From positions 113,416 through 177,415 of the forward strand of contig CAKSHH010000004.1 in assembly GCA_934456435.1 (NCBI GenBank): 64,000 nucleotides of DNA, in the 5' to 3' direction. This stretch comes from an uncultured Eubacteriales bacterium (GTDB taxonomy: Bacteria; Bacillota; Clostridia; Oscillospirales; Acutalibacteraceae). The notes beneath the pieces were generated by a model. The model searched no databases, was not told the origin of the DNA, and saw only the letters and a program-made list of their open reading frames with translations. The translations under genes were made by a program, and so were the position numbers. Shown here piece by piece: positions 50,538 to 59,035 of the stretch (position 1 is its first letter; every line of letters begins with the position of its first letter).

Positions 50538-52935
50538 TTTTACCTCCTTTGTTCCTGCGCTGTTCTTTGGCTTTGGCGGCGTATTCCTTGCGCTTCGCCC
50601 TGAGTTCTTCTTCCTCCGCAAGCCTGCGGCTGAGCTCCTCGTCGTGTCTCTTTTTTGATTCCTCGTACTTCGACTTTATGTCTTCGTAGTGCTGATAGTT
50701 TTCCTTTTGCTTCAGCAGCTTTTCAGCGTCGATGTACGGCTTTGCCGCTCTGGTGTATACCGAATTTTCGTCGGTTGCGAGCTTGACTTTTTTGCGAACG
50801 GTATCGCGTTTTTTACGCAGTTCTTTTATGCTTTGGTTCGCGTTCTTTTCGGCGAATTTGTCTTTTCTCTTCGCCGCGGATCTCAGCTCGTTTACAGCTT
50901 CCTTTATCTGAGCGTCCAGCTCGTCTTCCTTTTCAAAAAGCTGTTCAAAAACTTTAACGTCAAATTTTTCAATTCCGTTTGCGTATTTCTTCGCAAGCAT
51001 CTTTTTGGAATCTCTTATCATTCTGACGCGGTTGATTGCATTTCTGCGGATTTCCTTTTCGTCCTCAGTTTTGTGCGGCAGAGCCTTTGCCGCCGCCATT
51101 GACGGAACCTCAAGAGTGTAAAGACCCTCAAGACCTTCGGCATAAATTTTTCTTGCTTCTTCGACCTGTGCCTTTACCGAATCGGAATTAAATTTATTTA
51201 TTTCCTTGATAACGTAGCTTGCAATTTCAATTTTTTCGTTGTCTTCTTTTTGCTTCTTGTATTCCTGCTTGGCAGCTTTCACGGCAGCCTTTCTTCTGTC
51301 CTTATCTTTAATTTTCTTCGCGGCTTTAATCGCGTCTTTTGAGGGCTTCAGCTTTTCTTTGCCGTAATAGAGCTTGGCTTCTTCGATTATGTCAATGGCT
51401 TCAACAAGCGCGGCGTCTGAAAGTGCGTTGTTGCCGTAGTCCTCAAAAAGCGCGCGGATTTTGAGAACCGTGACCATCGCCTTTTGCTTCACCTCGGTGA
51501 GGTCATAGAAGAAATACGGAATGACGTTGAGCGTTGCGCCGATCGTTGCGGCAATAATAAGCACGCTGCATATATTTTTGAAATACCACGGGTCGGAAAG
51601 CACCTCGTAAACGTTGCTTCCGTCAAAGCCGAGGCTCCTTGCCACCTCTTCGTTAAGTCCGGAGCGGTCGTAAAGTTCGGGGAGAGCGGCGTTGGTGATC
51701 AGAGTGACAATGCTTCCGATTGCACCGACGGCAACGAACATTCCGTCGATTCGTTCGCCCGTGATGTACTGCTGGTAGTCGCGGATATCTCCGTTGACTC
51801 CGGGCGTCAGGAGAGTTACGGCGAAAGCCGCCATATAGTTGAAGAAGAAACAGAACATAAGCGGCCAAATAATCTGTGACGGGTCACCGAGACGGATTAT
51901 CGGCAGCATAATTATAATGAAAATAACGTTTATGATATTGCTGACAATGAGAATATTTCTTTTTCCGAGCGCTCTGATTAGGAAAGGAATAAAAAGCATC
52001 GGCCACAGGGAGGCGTTGCCGCGTATGGTGACAATGAGAGAGTATTCCGCCGCGCTGCAGGCGTCCTGGTAGCTGTAAAGCCAATCCATAATGTTCTGTA
52101 CCGCATTTTCAAGGAATCCGATCCAGCCGGCAAGCGAGATTATCCAAAAATATTTGTTGCGGATAACGGCTCTGAAAGCGTCGGTGAATTTGATTTTTAC
52201 CGTATGTGTTTTTGCCTGAACGATTTTTTCCTCTGTGTTGAAATAGACGAGTAATCCGAGGAAGAATCCGAAAATGATCATCGGGGGATAGAACGCTCTG
52301 TAAATTCTGATGTCAACAAGAGTGTTTTCGCCCGTAATGGCTCTTGCGACAAGAGGAAGAAGAATGTTGCCGATCGTCGGCGCCATGGAGTTGATAACGG
52401 ACTTGATTGAAGTTACGTCGCTTCGCTCAATGGTGTTCGGCGAAAGAACGTTGATGATGCTTGTGTCAACATCGTAATAGAACATATAGAAGAATTGCAG
52501 TCCGATGTTGTAGAGCAGAACCGTGATACATTTTGCAAGCATCGACATTCGCTCGTACGGCATATAGACAAAGCCGATCGCAAGAATCGCCGTCGGCAGA
52601 CCCATTGAAAGAATGAACGGACGGTAACGCCCCTTTTTGCTTCGCGAGGAGTCGATGATTTTTCCGCGCAGGGCGGTCAGGGGAAAGCTCAGAATAACGC
52701 TGAGAATATAAATTATGTACAGCGGCTTCGGCGCAATGCCGATGGTGTTGCTTATCAGGGTGTTTCCGATGCTGATAATCATATTCTGGGCGCAGAAAAC
52801 GACAAACTGGATTCCGAGACCGCCGATCGCGAGGGAAACTATTTCGCGAAAGCTCATATAGCGTCCGATCGGAGGCTTTTTCCAGTAAACTCTCAGGTTG
52901 TCGCTCAGCGAAACCGCTTTTTCCTTTATATTCAA
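50530..52935 (-). CDS. GPH/MFS transporter with a long cytoplasmic coiled-coil tail
   Basis: An 801-aa protein. Residues 1-480 form a GPH-like permease of 11-12 helices (YYDVDTSIINVLSPNTIERSD, GDIRDYQQYITGERIDG). Residues 480-801 are highly charged and helical, rich in Lys/Glu/Ala (KAAKKIKDKDRRKAAVKAA, RRLAEEEELRAKRKEYAAK), predicted coiled coil. GPH transporters normally end after about 450-500 residues. TTG 52935 is chosen since GACGGAGTGA lies upstream and the longer ORF start falls inside the promoter. It is translated just ahead of the GH5 enzyme and probably imports its substrate. Confidence 0.8.
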   Translation of the reverse strand: MNIKEKAVSLSDNLRVYWKKPPIGRYMSFREIVSLAIGGLGIQFVVFCAQNMIISIGNTLISNTIGIAPKPLYIIYILSVILSFPLTALRGKIIDSSRSKKGRYRPFILSMGLPTAILAIGFVYMPYERMSMLAKCITVLLYNIGLQFFYMFYYDVDTSIINVLSPNTIERSDVTSIKSVINSMAPTIGNILLPLVARAITGENTLVDIRIYRAFYPPMIIFGFFLGLLVYFNTEEKIVQAKTHTVKIKFTDAFRAVIRNKYFWIISLAGWIGFLENAVQNIMDWLYSYQDACSAAEYSLIVTIRGNASLWPMLFIPFLIRALGKRNILIVSNIINVIFIIIMLPIIRLGDPSQIIWPLMFCFFFNYMAAFAVTLLTPGVNGDIRDYQQYITGERIDGMFVAVGAIGSIVTLITNAALPELYDRSGLNEEVARSLGFDGSNVYEVLSDPWYFKNICSVLIIAATIGATLNVIPYFFYDLTEVKQKAMVTVLKIRALFEDYGNNALSDAALVEAIDIIEEAKLYYGKEKLKPSKDAIKAAKKIKDKDRRKAAVKAAKQEYKKQKEDNEKIEIASYVIKEINKFNSDSVKAQVEEARKIYAEGLEGLYTLEVPSMAAAKALPHKTEDEKEIRRNAINRVRMIRDSKKMLAKKYANGIEKFDVKVFEQLFEKEDELDAQIKEAVNELRSAAKRKDKFAEKNANQSIKELRKKRDTVRKKVKLATDENSVYTRAAKPYIDAEKLLKQKENYQHYEDIKSKYEESKKRHDEELSRRLAEEEELRAKRKEYAAKAKEQRRNKGGKNG

Positions 52936-52965
52936 GCAAATCACTCCGTCTGAATTGATATTTTG

Positions 52966-52994
52966 ATTATAGCATAGCAAAAATTAAAAGTAAA
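52966..52994 (-). promoter_or_regulatory. Promoter of the GPH transporter-GH5 operon
   Basis: Minus strand TTTACT (52994-52989), 17 bases and TATAAT (52971-52966) with an extended TGC upstream of the -10. Confidence 0.8.
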
Positions 52995-53062
52995 TCGGAA
53001 CATTATATAAAAAAGAGCCCCTCTTTTTTGTGACACGGCGCCAAACTTTTCGATATTCTTAA

Positions 53063-53091
53063 TTGACATATTTTCCAAATGGTGGTATACT
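53063..53091 (+). promoter_or_regulatory. Promoter of the secreted hypothetical gene
   Basis: TTGACA, 17 bases and TATACT, about 30 bases before the ATG at 53122. Confidence 0.8.
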
Positions 53092-53121
53092 TTGTAAAGC
53101 TTGTTTTCGGAGATGATTAAA

Positions 53122-53772
53122 ATGAATAAAATCAAAAAGATCGTTGCCGTTATCATGACGGTGGTAACGATACTCTGCTGCTTTTCGTTTTTGGCTTCCG
53201 CCGAGGGCGAAAGGAGCGAGGAAAAGGAATATGTGGCAACCGTTTATGTTTGTCATCGAACCGAGCCGCCGTATCTTTCGGGTCACACATGGCTCTATTT
53301 CGTGAATCTGACCGACCATACGATAACCGTCGGACTTTATTCGCTCCCCAAGGGACAGGGCGTTTCCGTCGGCACATTCGGTACTCTCGTCAGGAACGGC
53401 CGCGGACTTTATTATAATGTTGAGGGCTATCGCTACAACGTGCTCCAGACGACGGATTTTGTCTGCCTGAAGAAGAACGTTACCCAAAAACAGCTTGACA
53501 CAATGAGCCGAAAGATAACACGAAGCGGCTATTGGACATATCTTTTGAATTGCAGCTTTTCGGCATTTACCACATGGGATATAGTTATCGGCAAATTCCT
53601 GCCATATCTCATCTTCCCAGTGCTTGCAAGACTTTGCATCCTGCTTTATCCTCAGCATGAGTCGGGTTTCATGCTCTACAATCCCAAGCCGGATCAGATA
53701 TTTAAGCAGGAGGGCTGGGGCAAAAACGCATATCTTGTCCCCGCAGACCCAAGAGTGCCCGATAAAAATTAG
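53122..53772 (+). CDS. Secreted protein, possible papain-like fold, function unknown
   Basis: A 216-aa protein with a signal peptide (residues 1-27, ending ASA). A conserved-looking core reads SGHTWLYFVNLTDHTITVGLYSLPKGQGVSVGTFG, then TRSGYWTYLLNCSFSAFTTWDIV. The order His (GHTW) before Cys (NCSFSAFTTW) is that of circularly permuted papain-like (LRAT/NlpC-type) enzymes. This is my inference from the motif, not a confirmed family hit. ATG 53122 follows CGGAGATGA; a TTG at 53101 overlaps that site. A T-box-derived terminator follows the gene. Confidence 0.65.
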   Translation: MNKIKKIVAVIMTVVTILCCFSFLASAEGERSEEKEYVATVYVCHRTEPPYLSGHTWLYFVNLTDHTITVGLYSLPKGQGVSVGTFGTLVRNGRGLYYNVEGYRYNVLQTTDFVCLKKNVTQKQLDTMSRKITRSGYWTYLLNCSFSAFTTWDIVIGKFLPYLIFPVLARLCILLYPQHESGFMLYNPKPDQIFKQEGWGKNAYLVPADPRVPDKN

Positions 53773-53785
53773 TTTTTAAGGTCTT

Positions 53786-53873
53786 CGAGTGGCAGTTACT
53801 GATTGCAATACGAGTTGAACCGTGGAGCTATGCTTCATCCCTGTTTTGGGATGGAGCTTTTTGTTTTTATGAG
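53786..53873 (+). terminator. Truncated T-box: terminator half without the sensor domain
   Basis: These 88 bases match 56678-56766 of the thrS T-box closely: GAGTGGCAG, TGCAATACG, ACCGTGGAGCTATG, and the GCTTCATCCC/GGGATGGAGC terminator with TTTTTG. Stem I and the specifier are absent. The tRNA-binding core GGGTGGAACC has become GAGTTGAACC. It now lies directly after an unrelated gene and probably works as a plain terminator. Confidence 0.8.
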
Positions 53874-53894
53874 ACCTTTTTAGTCTCTCCTTAT

Positions 53895-54066
53895 GGTAAA
53901 GGGGCGGCATTAAGTTTGCAGAAACCATACAGGCTCACCTTGTCAGGGGAGCTGTCGGTGCAGCCGACTGAGGGGTTTGTTTGAAAGTTTGATGAAATCT
54001 GTTTTAACCCCTCCGGCTTCGGCGCAAACCGCCGAAGCCACCTCCCCTAAAGGGGCGGCATTAAGT
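53895..54066. repeat. Paired GC-rich structured repeat modules
   Basis: An inverted pair like that at 31415-31538. The left half contains GTCGG/CCGAC ahead of ACTGAGGGGTTTG. The right half (54006-54059) has AACCCCTCCG, a perfect GGCTTCGGCG/CGCCGAAGCC hairpin, ACCTCCCCT and AGGGGCGGC. ATTAAGTT.GCAGAAACC flanks it on both sides (53912 and 54061), a direct repeat. The interval 53773-54156 has no gene. Confidence 0.75.
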
Positions 54067-54120
54067 TCGCAGAAACCGGTTAGGCTTCACGGCGCGGTGT
54101 GCAAACAGGGAATATCATAA

Positions 54121-54150
54121 CAAAAGCGGCAAGGAATTGACCTCGCCGCT
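54121..54150 (-). terminator. Terminator of the CHAP protein gene
   Basis: Minus-strand AGCGGCGAGG/CCTTGCCGCT stem (one G-U pair), then TTTTG. Confidence 0.82.
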
Positions 54151-54156
54151 GTAAAT

Positions 54157-56010
54157 TTAAATGTACCAAATCCAACCGAAAAGAAGAATTATGATAACCC
54201 ATTGAACGCCGGAGTATCCAACGTTGACATTGCATTTGTCCGTTACCGCATTTCCGTAGCTGTCGGTAACTGTACAGGTGATTGTCGCACTGCCTTTCTT
54301 TGCACCGTAAATCTTACCGTCCTTGTCAACCGTTGCGACCTTTGTGTCGGAGCTTTCGTATTTGACCGTGTACTTTGCGCCCTTGTCGGCTGTAATTTCG
54401 GGTGAAAGCATGTATGTCGATTTATAGTTGAGTGTAGCGTTGTGCTCGATTTTGACATTTTTAACAACTGCTTTTGTCTCACTATTCTTAGTCCAATGAG
54501 CATATATGGTAATGTTTGCAGTAACCTTTGTTGAATCGGTAATTTTTGTTCCGCCCGTTGCCGAGGTATACCAACCTTCAAAGCTATAGCCTGAGCGTGT
54601 CGGGGTCGGAAGCGAACCGACTGACGGATTTGCATACTGCGCATAAAGAGTTACACTTTCATTTGCGCTGTATTTTGCGCCTGCGTTGTATGTCTTACCG
54701 CTTCCGTTCGCCGCAGTATTCCAACTTGTAAATGTCTGCTTTACAAGCTTGTTTGACGCAGAAGCGTTGCCGCCGTTTGCGTTATATGTAACCGTAAAGC
54801 TCTTTCCGGTCGGCTTAGTTGAGCTTAAAGTCAAATCTGTATCTTGAGTCTTTGTCTGACTTGCGATTGAACCCGTACCGCCGTTGGCATCGTAGGAAAC
54901 GGTGTAGGTGTTTGCTGCCATAATATTTTTGTAAACGGCTTTTGATGAATTTCCGGATTTATCAAATATATACAGGTGAACAGTATAATTTCCCGGTCCG
55001 CCGTGATTTGATGTAAAAATAGTATGATAAAAGAATCCGTTTGATGCAGATGCAGAGTATTGATATTCACCGCCGGGACCATATATTACTAACCAAGCGT
55101 GATCAATACCTTCTTCATCATATATCGTAGCATTTATGTTGAAAGAATTTGCACTTATACATGAGACGAAAGTTTCAGTAATTTGAGGCGCCGTTGTGTC
55201 TTTCATTACCTTTATGTTTTCATATACATATTTTGATGAATTTCCGGAAGGATCAATCGCATACAAATGAACCGTATAGATTCCCGGTCCGCCGTATTCG
55301 GACGCATAAATGGTATAATAAAAGGAACCGTTGCTTGCATTTACTGAAAATTGACTTTCCCCGTTCGGACCGTAAACAACAAGCCAAACATGATCAATTC
55401 CATTTTCATCATATAATTCAGCATTTATATTGAACTGGCTTTCAGTTTTACATGAAACAGAAGCTTTGCTTATCGTCGGTGCGGTTGTATCAACGACGGT
55501 ATTAAAATCAGGTCTGATAAAGCAAGCTAGTGTTCCGTATGAATATGAATATCTATGTGTTCTTCCCGTATGTGTTGAACCAAGAAATTCAGCTACTGTA
55601 AATCCCGAAGAATCGGCATTGGTTACTATTGCTACATGACCGCTTGAACTTGATGCATAAGTCCAAACAGCGACATCACCGGGTTGAGGAATAAACCCTG
55701 AATAATACGATATCCTTTTCCATGTTGAGCAAGGAATAGTGTTTGTTGCGTAATCACAACCGGATCCTTGCACTTGATAATAGCCTAAATACACATAGTA
55801 CATTCTTATCAAATCAACACACTGAACACCGGCAAACCCGTCGTAATCCCGTGGATTATTTGTTTGCGAAATTGCCCATGCAACTGCGTCTGCCTGTGTA
55901 TGTCCGTTCGTTGCGGCTTTTGCGTTGGTTGAAACACCGATCGGTATAGCCGTTATCACTAATATAACTGCCGTCACAAAAGCCAATAAATGTTTGATTC
56001 CTTTGTTCAT
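54157..56010 (-). CDS. Exported CHAP-domain cell-wall protein with Bsp-like, InlB-type and Ig-like repeats
   Basis: A 617-aa surface protein: signal peptide (1-33), CHAP amidase/peptidase domain (about 38-165, catalytic Cys64 in GVQCVDLI and His125 in SSGHVAIV), two 96-residue GBS Bsp-like repeats each starting TTAPTI/TTAPQI, InlB B-type repeats (SFEGWYTSATGGTKI), a bacterial Ig-like 2 domain (YESSDTKVATVDKDGKIYG) and a hydrophobic end WVIIILLFGWIWYI that may anchor it. It would cut peptidoglycan during growth or turnover. AAAAAGGAGAAACGC precedes the ATG. An XRE regulator is divergent from it. Confidence 0.9.
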   Translation of the reverse strand: MNKGIKHLLAFVTAVILVITAIPIGVSTNAKAATNGHTQADAVAWAISQTNNPRDYDGFAGVQCVDLIRMYYVYLGYYQVQGSGCDYATNTIPCSTWKRISYYSGFIPQPGDVAVWTYASSSSGHVAIVTNADSSGFTVAEFLGSTHTGRTHRYSYSYGTLACFIRPDFNTVVDTTAPTISKASVSCKTESQFNINAELYDENGIDHVWLVVYGPNGESQFSVNASNGSFYYTIYASEYGGPGIYTVHLYAIDPSGNSSKYVYENIKVMKDTTAPQITETFVSCISANSFNINATIYDEEGIDHAWLVIYGPGGEYQYSASASNGFFYHTIFTSNHGGPGNYTVHLYIFDKSGNSSKAVYKNIMAANTYTVSYDANGGTGSIASQTKTQDTDLTLSSTKPTGKSFTVTYNANGGNASASNKLVKQTFTSWNTAANGSGKTYNAGAKYSANESVTLYAQYANPSVGSLPTPTRSGYSFEGWYTSATGGTKITDSTKVTANITIYAHWTKNSETKAVVKNVKIEHNATLNYKSTYMLSPEITADKGAKYTVKYESSDTKVATVDKDGKIYGAKKGSATITCTVTDSYGNAVTDKCNVNVGYSGVQWVIIILLFGWIWYI

Positions 56011-56122
56011 TCTGCGTTTCTCCTTTTTAGTATAAAATTTAACTATATAAGCATATTATAGCCTATACAGTTTATTTTATATTAGCACAACTGCCTATAT
56101 AATTCAAGTATAAATTAATGAA

Positions 56123-56467
56123 ATGGGCGATTTTGTGGATTATTATGCAATAGGACAGAGAATAAGAAAATATCGCAGGGCATTGAACCTGTCTCAAGAG
56201 ACCTTGGCTGAGAAAATTAACATTTCGACAACCCACATGAGTCATATCGAAACAGGCAATACCAAAATGAGCCTGCCCGTGCTTGCCGCTATTGCCGTTG
56301 CGCTTAATGTAAGCACGGACAGTATTCTTTTTGAGGAAAAGAGAGAGAGTAAAACGACCGCAACCGGTGAAATTGACTTTGAGCTTGGAGATTGCAGTCT
56401 GGCGGAACTGAAAATTATTAAGGATATTGTCAGCTCAACCAAATCGGCATTGAGAAAGCATCTTTAA
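56123..56467 (+). CDS. XRE-family helix-turn-helix regulator
   Basis: A 114-aa DNA-binding protein. The HTH_3 domain spans about residues 10-65: IGQRIRKYRRALNLSQETLAEKINISTTHMSHIETG, NTKMSLPVLAAIAVALNVS. The C-terminal 40 residues are acidic then helical. It is divergent from the CHAP gene. The 112-bp space between them contains GCCTATA twice as a direct repeat (near 56063 and 56092), a possible binding site. No ribosome binding site precedes the ATG; a leaderless start or a different start (GTG 56135) is possible. Confidence 0.85.
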   Translation: MGDFVDYYAIGQRIRKYRRALNLSQETLAEKINISTTHMSHIETGNTKMSLPVLAAIAVALNVSTDSILFEEKRESKTTATGEIDFELGDCSLAELKIIKDIVSSTKSALRKHL

Positions 56468-56492
56468 TTTTAAAAAATCCGCATTTTGCCAC

Positions 56493-56521
56493 TTGACAAT
56501 AAAAATAAAACGTTATAAAAT
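56493..56521 (+). promoter_or_regulatory. Promoter of the T-box-thrS unit
   Basis: TTGACA, 17 bases and TAAAAT. Confidence 0.75.
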
Positions 56522-56534
56522 GTAAACAATATTA

Positions 56535-56757
56535 GAAAACGTTGATGCAGACGGCTGTTTCGTTGGAATATCCTCAGAGAGGTGCGCGGTTGGTGCAAGC
56601 GCATCGGTATTCTGAATCGGCTACCACTGCGGAGTGCGTTCCGAAATAAGGTTCGCCGTTCGCCGCGTTAAGGCGTTTGAGTGGCAGTCCTTGACTGCAA
56701 TACGGGTGGAACCGTGGAGCTATGCTTCATCCCTGTTTTGGGATGGAGCTTTTTTGT
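56535..56757 (+). ncRNA. T-box leader, threonine specific
   Basis: The T-box elements appear in order: AGAGAGGTGCG with the distal-loop GGTTGGTGCAAGCGC of Stem I, a specifier loop containing ACC (56623-56625, Thr codon) followed by A, the T-box sequence ACGGGTGGAACCGTG (56702-56716), and the terminator GCTTCATCCC/GGGATGGAGC (56724-56749) with TTTTTT. Uncharged tRNA-Thr should stabilise the antiterminator and allow thrS transcription. Confidence 0.94.
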
Positions 56758-56819
56758 TTTTATGAGAAAATTTTGGCTTAAACATTTTTTGAGTTGACTA
56801 TGAATTTATGAGAAAAATT

Positions 56820-57033
56820 CAGCCGCCCCTTATGGTAAGGGTAGCAAAGTGTCGACACGGTAGTGAATGACAGTCCGGTGGACTGTCAGAGCCGGATCGT
56901 GACCGAGCCGCAGCGAGACGGGGAACCGCGGTGCGGTGGAAGGGATAAGGAATAAAAGCATATCAAGGTGTTCTTTATCCCCTCCGTCGCTTATGCGACA
57001 CCTCCACCTTGATTCAACCAAGGGGAGGCTGAG
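56820..57033. repeat. 214-bp structured repeat element between T-box and thrS
   Basis: The ends are imperfect inverted repeats: CAGCCGCCCCTTATGG at the left and CCAAGGGGAGGCTGAG at the right. Inside is a CAGTCCGG/CTGTC-type hairpin, GACGGGG, and at 56980-57033 the module TTATCCCCTCCG, GTCGC/GCGAC hairpin, ACCTCCACCTTG and AAGGGGAGGCTG. It has no ORF. It lies inside the thrS leader, downstream of the terminator. Confidence 0.75.
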
Positions 57034-57116
57034 AGAAAATAAGCTGCTGAAAAAACTTTCGGGCTGCATATTAAAATGTATCATAAGCCCTAAAATATGA
57101 AAGGAATGATTATAAA

Positions 57117-59033
57117 ATGGCAAACGTAACATTGAAAGGCGGCGTCGTTAAGGAGTATGAAAACGGCACAACCGCTATGGAAATTGCGAAAAGCATAGGC
57201 ATGGGTCTTTACAAGGCTGTTTGTATCTGCAAAATCAATGGCGAGTATCAGGATCTCAGAACCCCGATCACGGGCGACTGCGAGCTTGAGTTCCTCACCT
57301 TTGAGGACGACGAGGAAGCAAAGAGAACTTTCCGTCACACCGCTTCGCATATCCTTGCTCAGGCTGTAAAAAGACTTTATCCCGAAGCAAAGCTTGCAAT
57401 CGGTCCGTCCATAGCAAACGGATTCTACTACGACTTTGACGTTGAAAAGCCGTTCTTGCCCGAAGATCTTGAAAAGATTGAAGCGGAGATGAAGAAAATC
57501 GTTAAGGAGAAGCTTCCGCTTGAAAGATTTGAGATGACTCCGGACGAGGCAATCAAATACTATGAGGATAAGGGCGAAATCTATAAGGTCGAGCTTGTTA
57601 AGGAGCACGCCGACAAGGGCGAGAACATCAGCTTCTACAAGCAGGGTGAGTTCACCGAGCTTTGCGCCGGCCCTCACATTCCCGATACAGGCAGAATCAA
57701 GGCGTTCAAGCTGACCTCGGCAACGGGTGCTTACTGGCGCGGAAGCGAAAAGAACAAGATGCTCCAGCGTATCTACGCAACCGCTTTCACAAAGCAGGCT
57801 GATCTTGATGCTTACCTTGAGGCAATCGAGGAAGCAAAGAAGCGCGACCACAGAAAGCTCGGCAGAGAGCTTGGACTTTTCGCTCTCAGGGACGAAGCTC
57901 CGGGAATGCCGTTCTTCCTCCCGAAGGGTATGGTTCTCCGCAACACACTTATCAATTACTGGCGCGACGTTCACAAGAAGTGGGGCTACTATGAGATTTC
58001 AACTCCGCAGATCATGCGCCGTTCACTTTGGGAGACTTCAGGCCATTGGGACCACTACCACGATGATATGTACACAACGGTTATCGACGGCGAGGACTTC
58101 GCAATCAAGCCGATGAACTGTCCGGGCAGTATCCTTGTTTACGAGCTTGAGCCCCATTCATACAAGGAGATGCCGCTCCGCTACGGCGAGCTTGGCAAGG
58201 TGCACAGAAACGAGCTTTCGGGCGCACTCCACGGACTTTTCCGTGTCCGCTGCTTCACTCAGGACGATGCTCACATCCTCCTCGCTCCGGAGCAGATCCG
58301 CGACGAGGTCGTCAGAATCGCACAGCTCTTTGACGAGGTCTACACCCTGTTCGGACTTCCGTATGAAATCGAGCTTTCGACAATGCCTGAGGATCACATC
58401 GGTTCCGAAGAGGACTGGGAAATTGCAACAAAGGCGCTCGCAGACGCTATCACAAGCGTCGGCAAGACTTATATAATCAACGAGGGCGACGGCGCTTTCT
58501 ACGGCCCGAAGCTTGACTTCCACATCAAGGACAGCCTCGGAAGAACATGGCAGTGCGGCACAATTCAGCTTGACTATCAGCTTCCCGGTCGTTTCAACCT
58601 TGAGTACACAGGCTCCGACGGAGAGAAGCATACTCCGGTTATGATCCACCGCGTTGTTTTCGGCTCTATTGAGCGTTTCATCGGCGTTATCACCGAGCAC
58701 TTTGCAGGCGCATTCCCGATTTGGCTTGCTCCCGTTCAGGTTAAGCTCCTCCCGATTGCAGACCGTCATCATGACTATGCATTCGAGATTGCAAAGAAGC
58801 TTGAAGCTAAGGGTATCCGCTGTGAGGTTGATACACGAAGCGAAAAGACGGGTTACAAGATCCGTGAAGCTCAGCTTCAGAAGATTCCTTATATGCTTCT
58901 CATGGGCGACAAGGATATCGAGGGCAAGTGCGTTTCCGTCCGTAAGCGCGGCGAGGGCGACATCGGCGCAATGGGCGTTGACGAGTTCGTTGAAATGGCT
59001 GCAAAGCAGATTGAGTCCAAGGAGATCTTCTGA
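57117..59033 (+). CDS. thrS: Threonyl-tRNA synthetase
   Basis: A 638-aa class II synthetase: TGS domain (1-60), editing/SAD domain with HTASHILAQAV and CAGPHIPDTG, catalytic core with motif 2 RVRCFTQDDAHI, CGTIQLDYQLPGRF and motif 3 GSIERFIGV, and the anticodon domain (from about 540; VKLLPIADRHHDYA). Length is normal. It is controlled by the T-box at 56535. A deacylase of the YbaK type follows by 2 bases. Confidence 0.97.
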   Translation: MANVTLKGGVVKEYENGTTAMEIAKSIGMGLYKAVCICKINGEYQDLRTPITGDCELEFLTFEDDEEAKRTFRHTASHILAQAVKRLYPEAKLAIGPSIANGFYYDFDVEKPFLPEDLEKIEAEMKKIVKEKLPLERFEMTPDEAIKYYEDKGEIYKVELVKEHADKGENISFYKQGEFTELCAGPHIPDTGRIKAFKLTSATGAYWRGSEKNKMLQRIYATAFTKQADLDAYLEAIEEAKKRDHRKLGRELGLFALRDEAPGMPFFLPKGMVLRNTLINYWRDVHKKWGYYEISTPQIMRRSLWETSGHWDHYHDDMYTTVIDGEDFAIKPMNCPGSILVYELEPHSYKEMPLRYGELGKVHRNELSGALHGLFRVRCFTQDDAHILLAPEQIRDEVVRIAQLFDEVYTLFGLPYEIELSTMPEDHIGSEEDWEIATKALADAITSVGKTYIINEGDGAFYGPKLDFHIKDSLGRTWQCGTIQLDYQLPGRFNLEYTGSDGEKHTPVMIHRVVFGSIERFIGVITEHFAGAFPIWLAPVQVKLLPIADRHHDYAFEIAKKLEAKGIRCEVDTRSEKTGYKIREAQLQKIPYMLLMGDKDIEGKCVSVRKRGEGDIGAMGVDEFVEMAAKQIESKEIF

Positions 59034-59035
59034 TT

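Noticed and set aside
52936..52980. Longer start for the GPH transporter at 52980
   Set aside because: The added codons contain the TATAAT of a strong promoter and have no ribosome binding site; TTG 52935 has GACGGAGTGA.
53786..53873. A second working T-box
   Set aside because: No Stem I or specifier precedes it, the conserved core is mutated, and no amino acid gene lies downstream.
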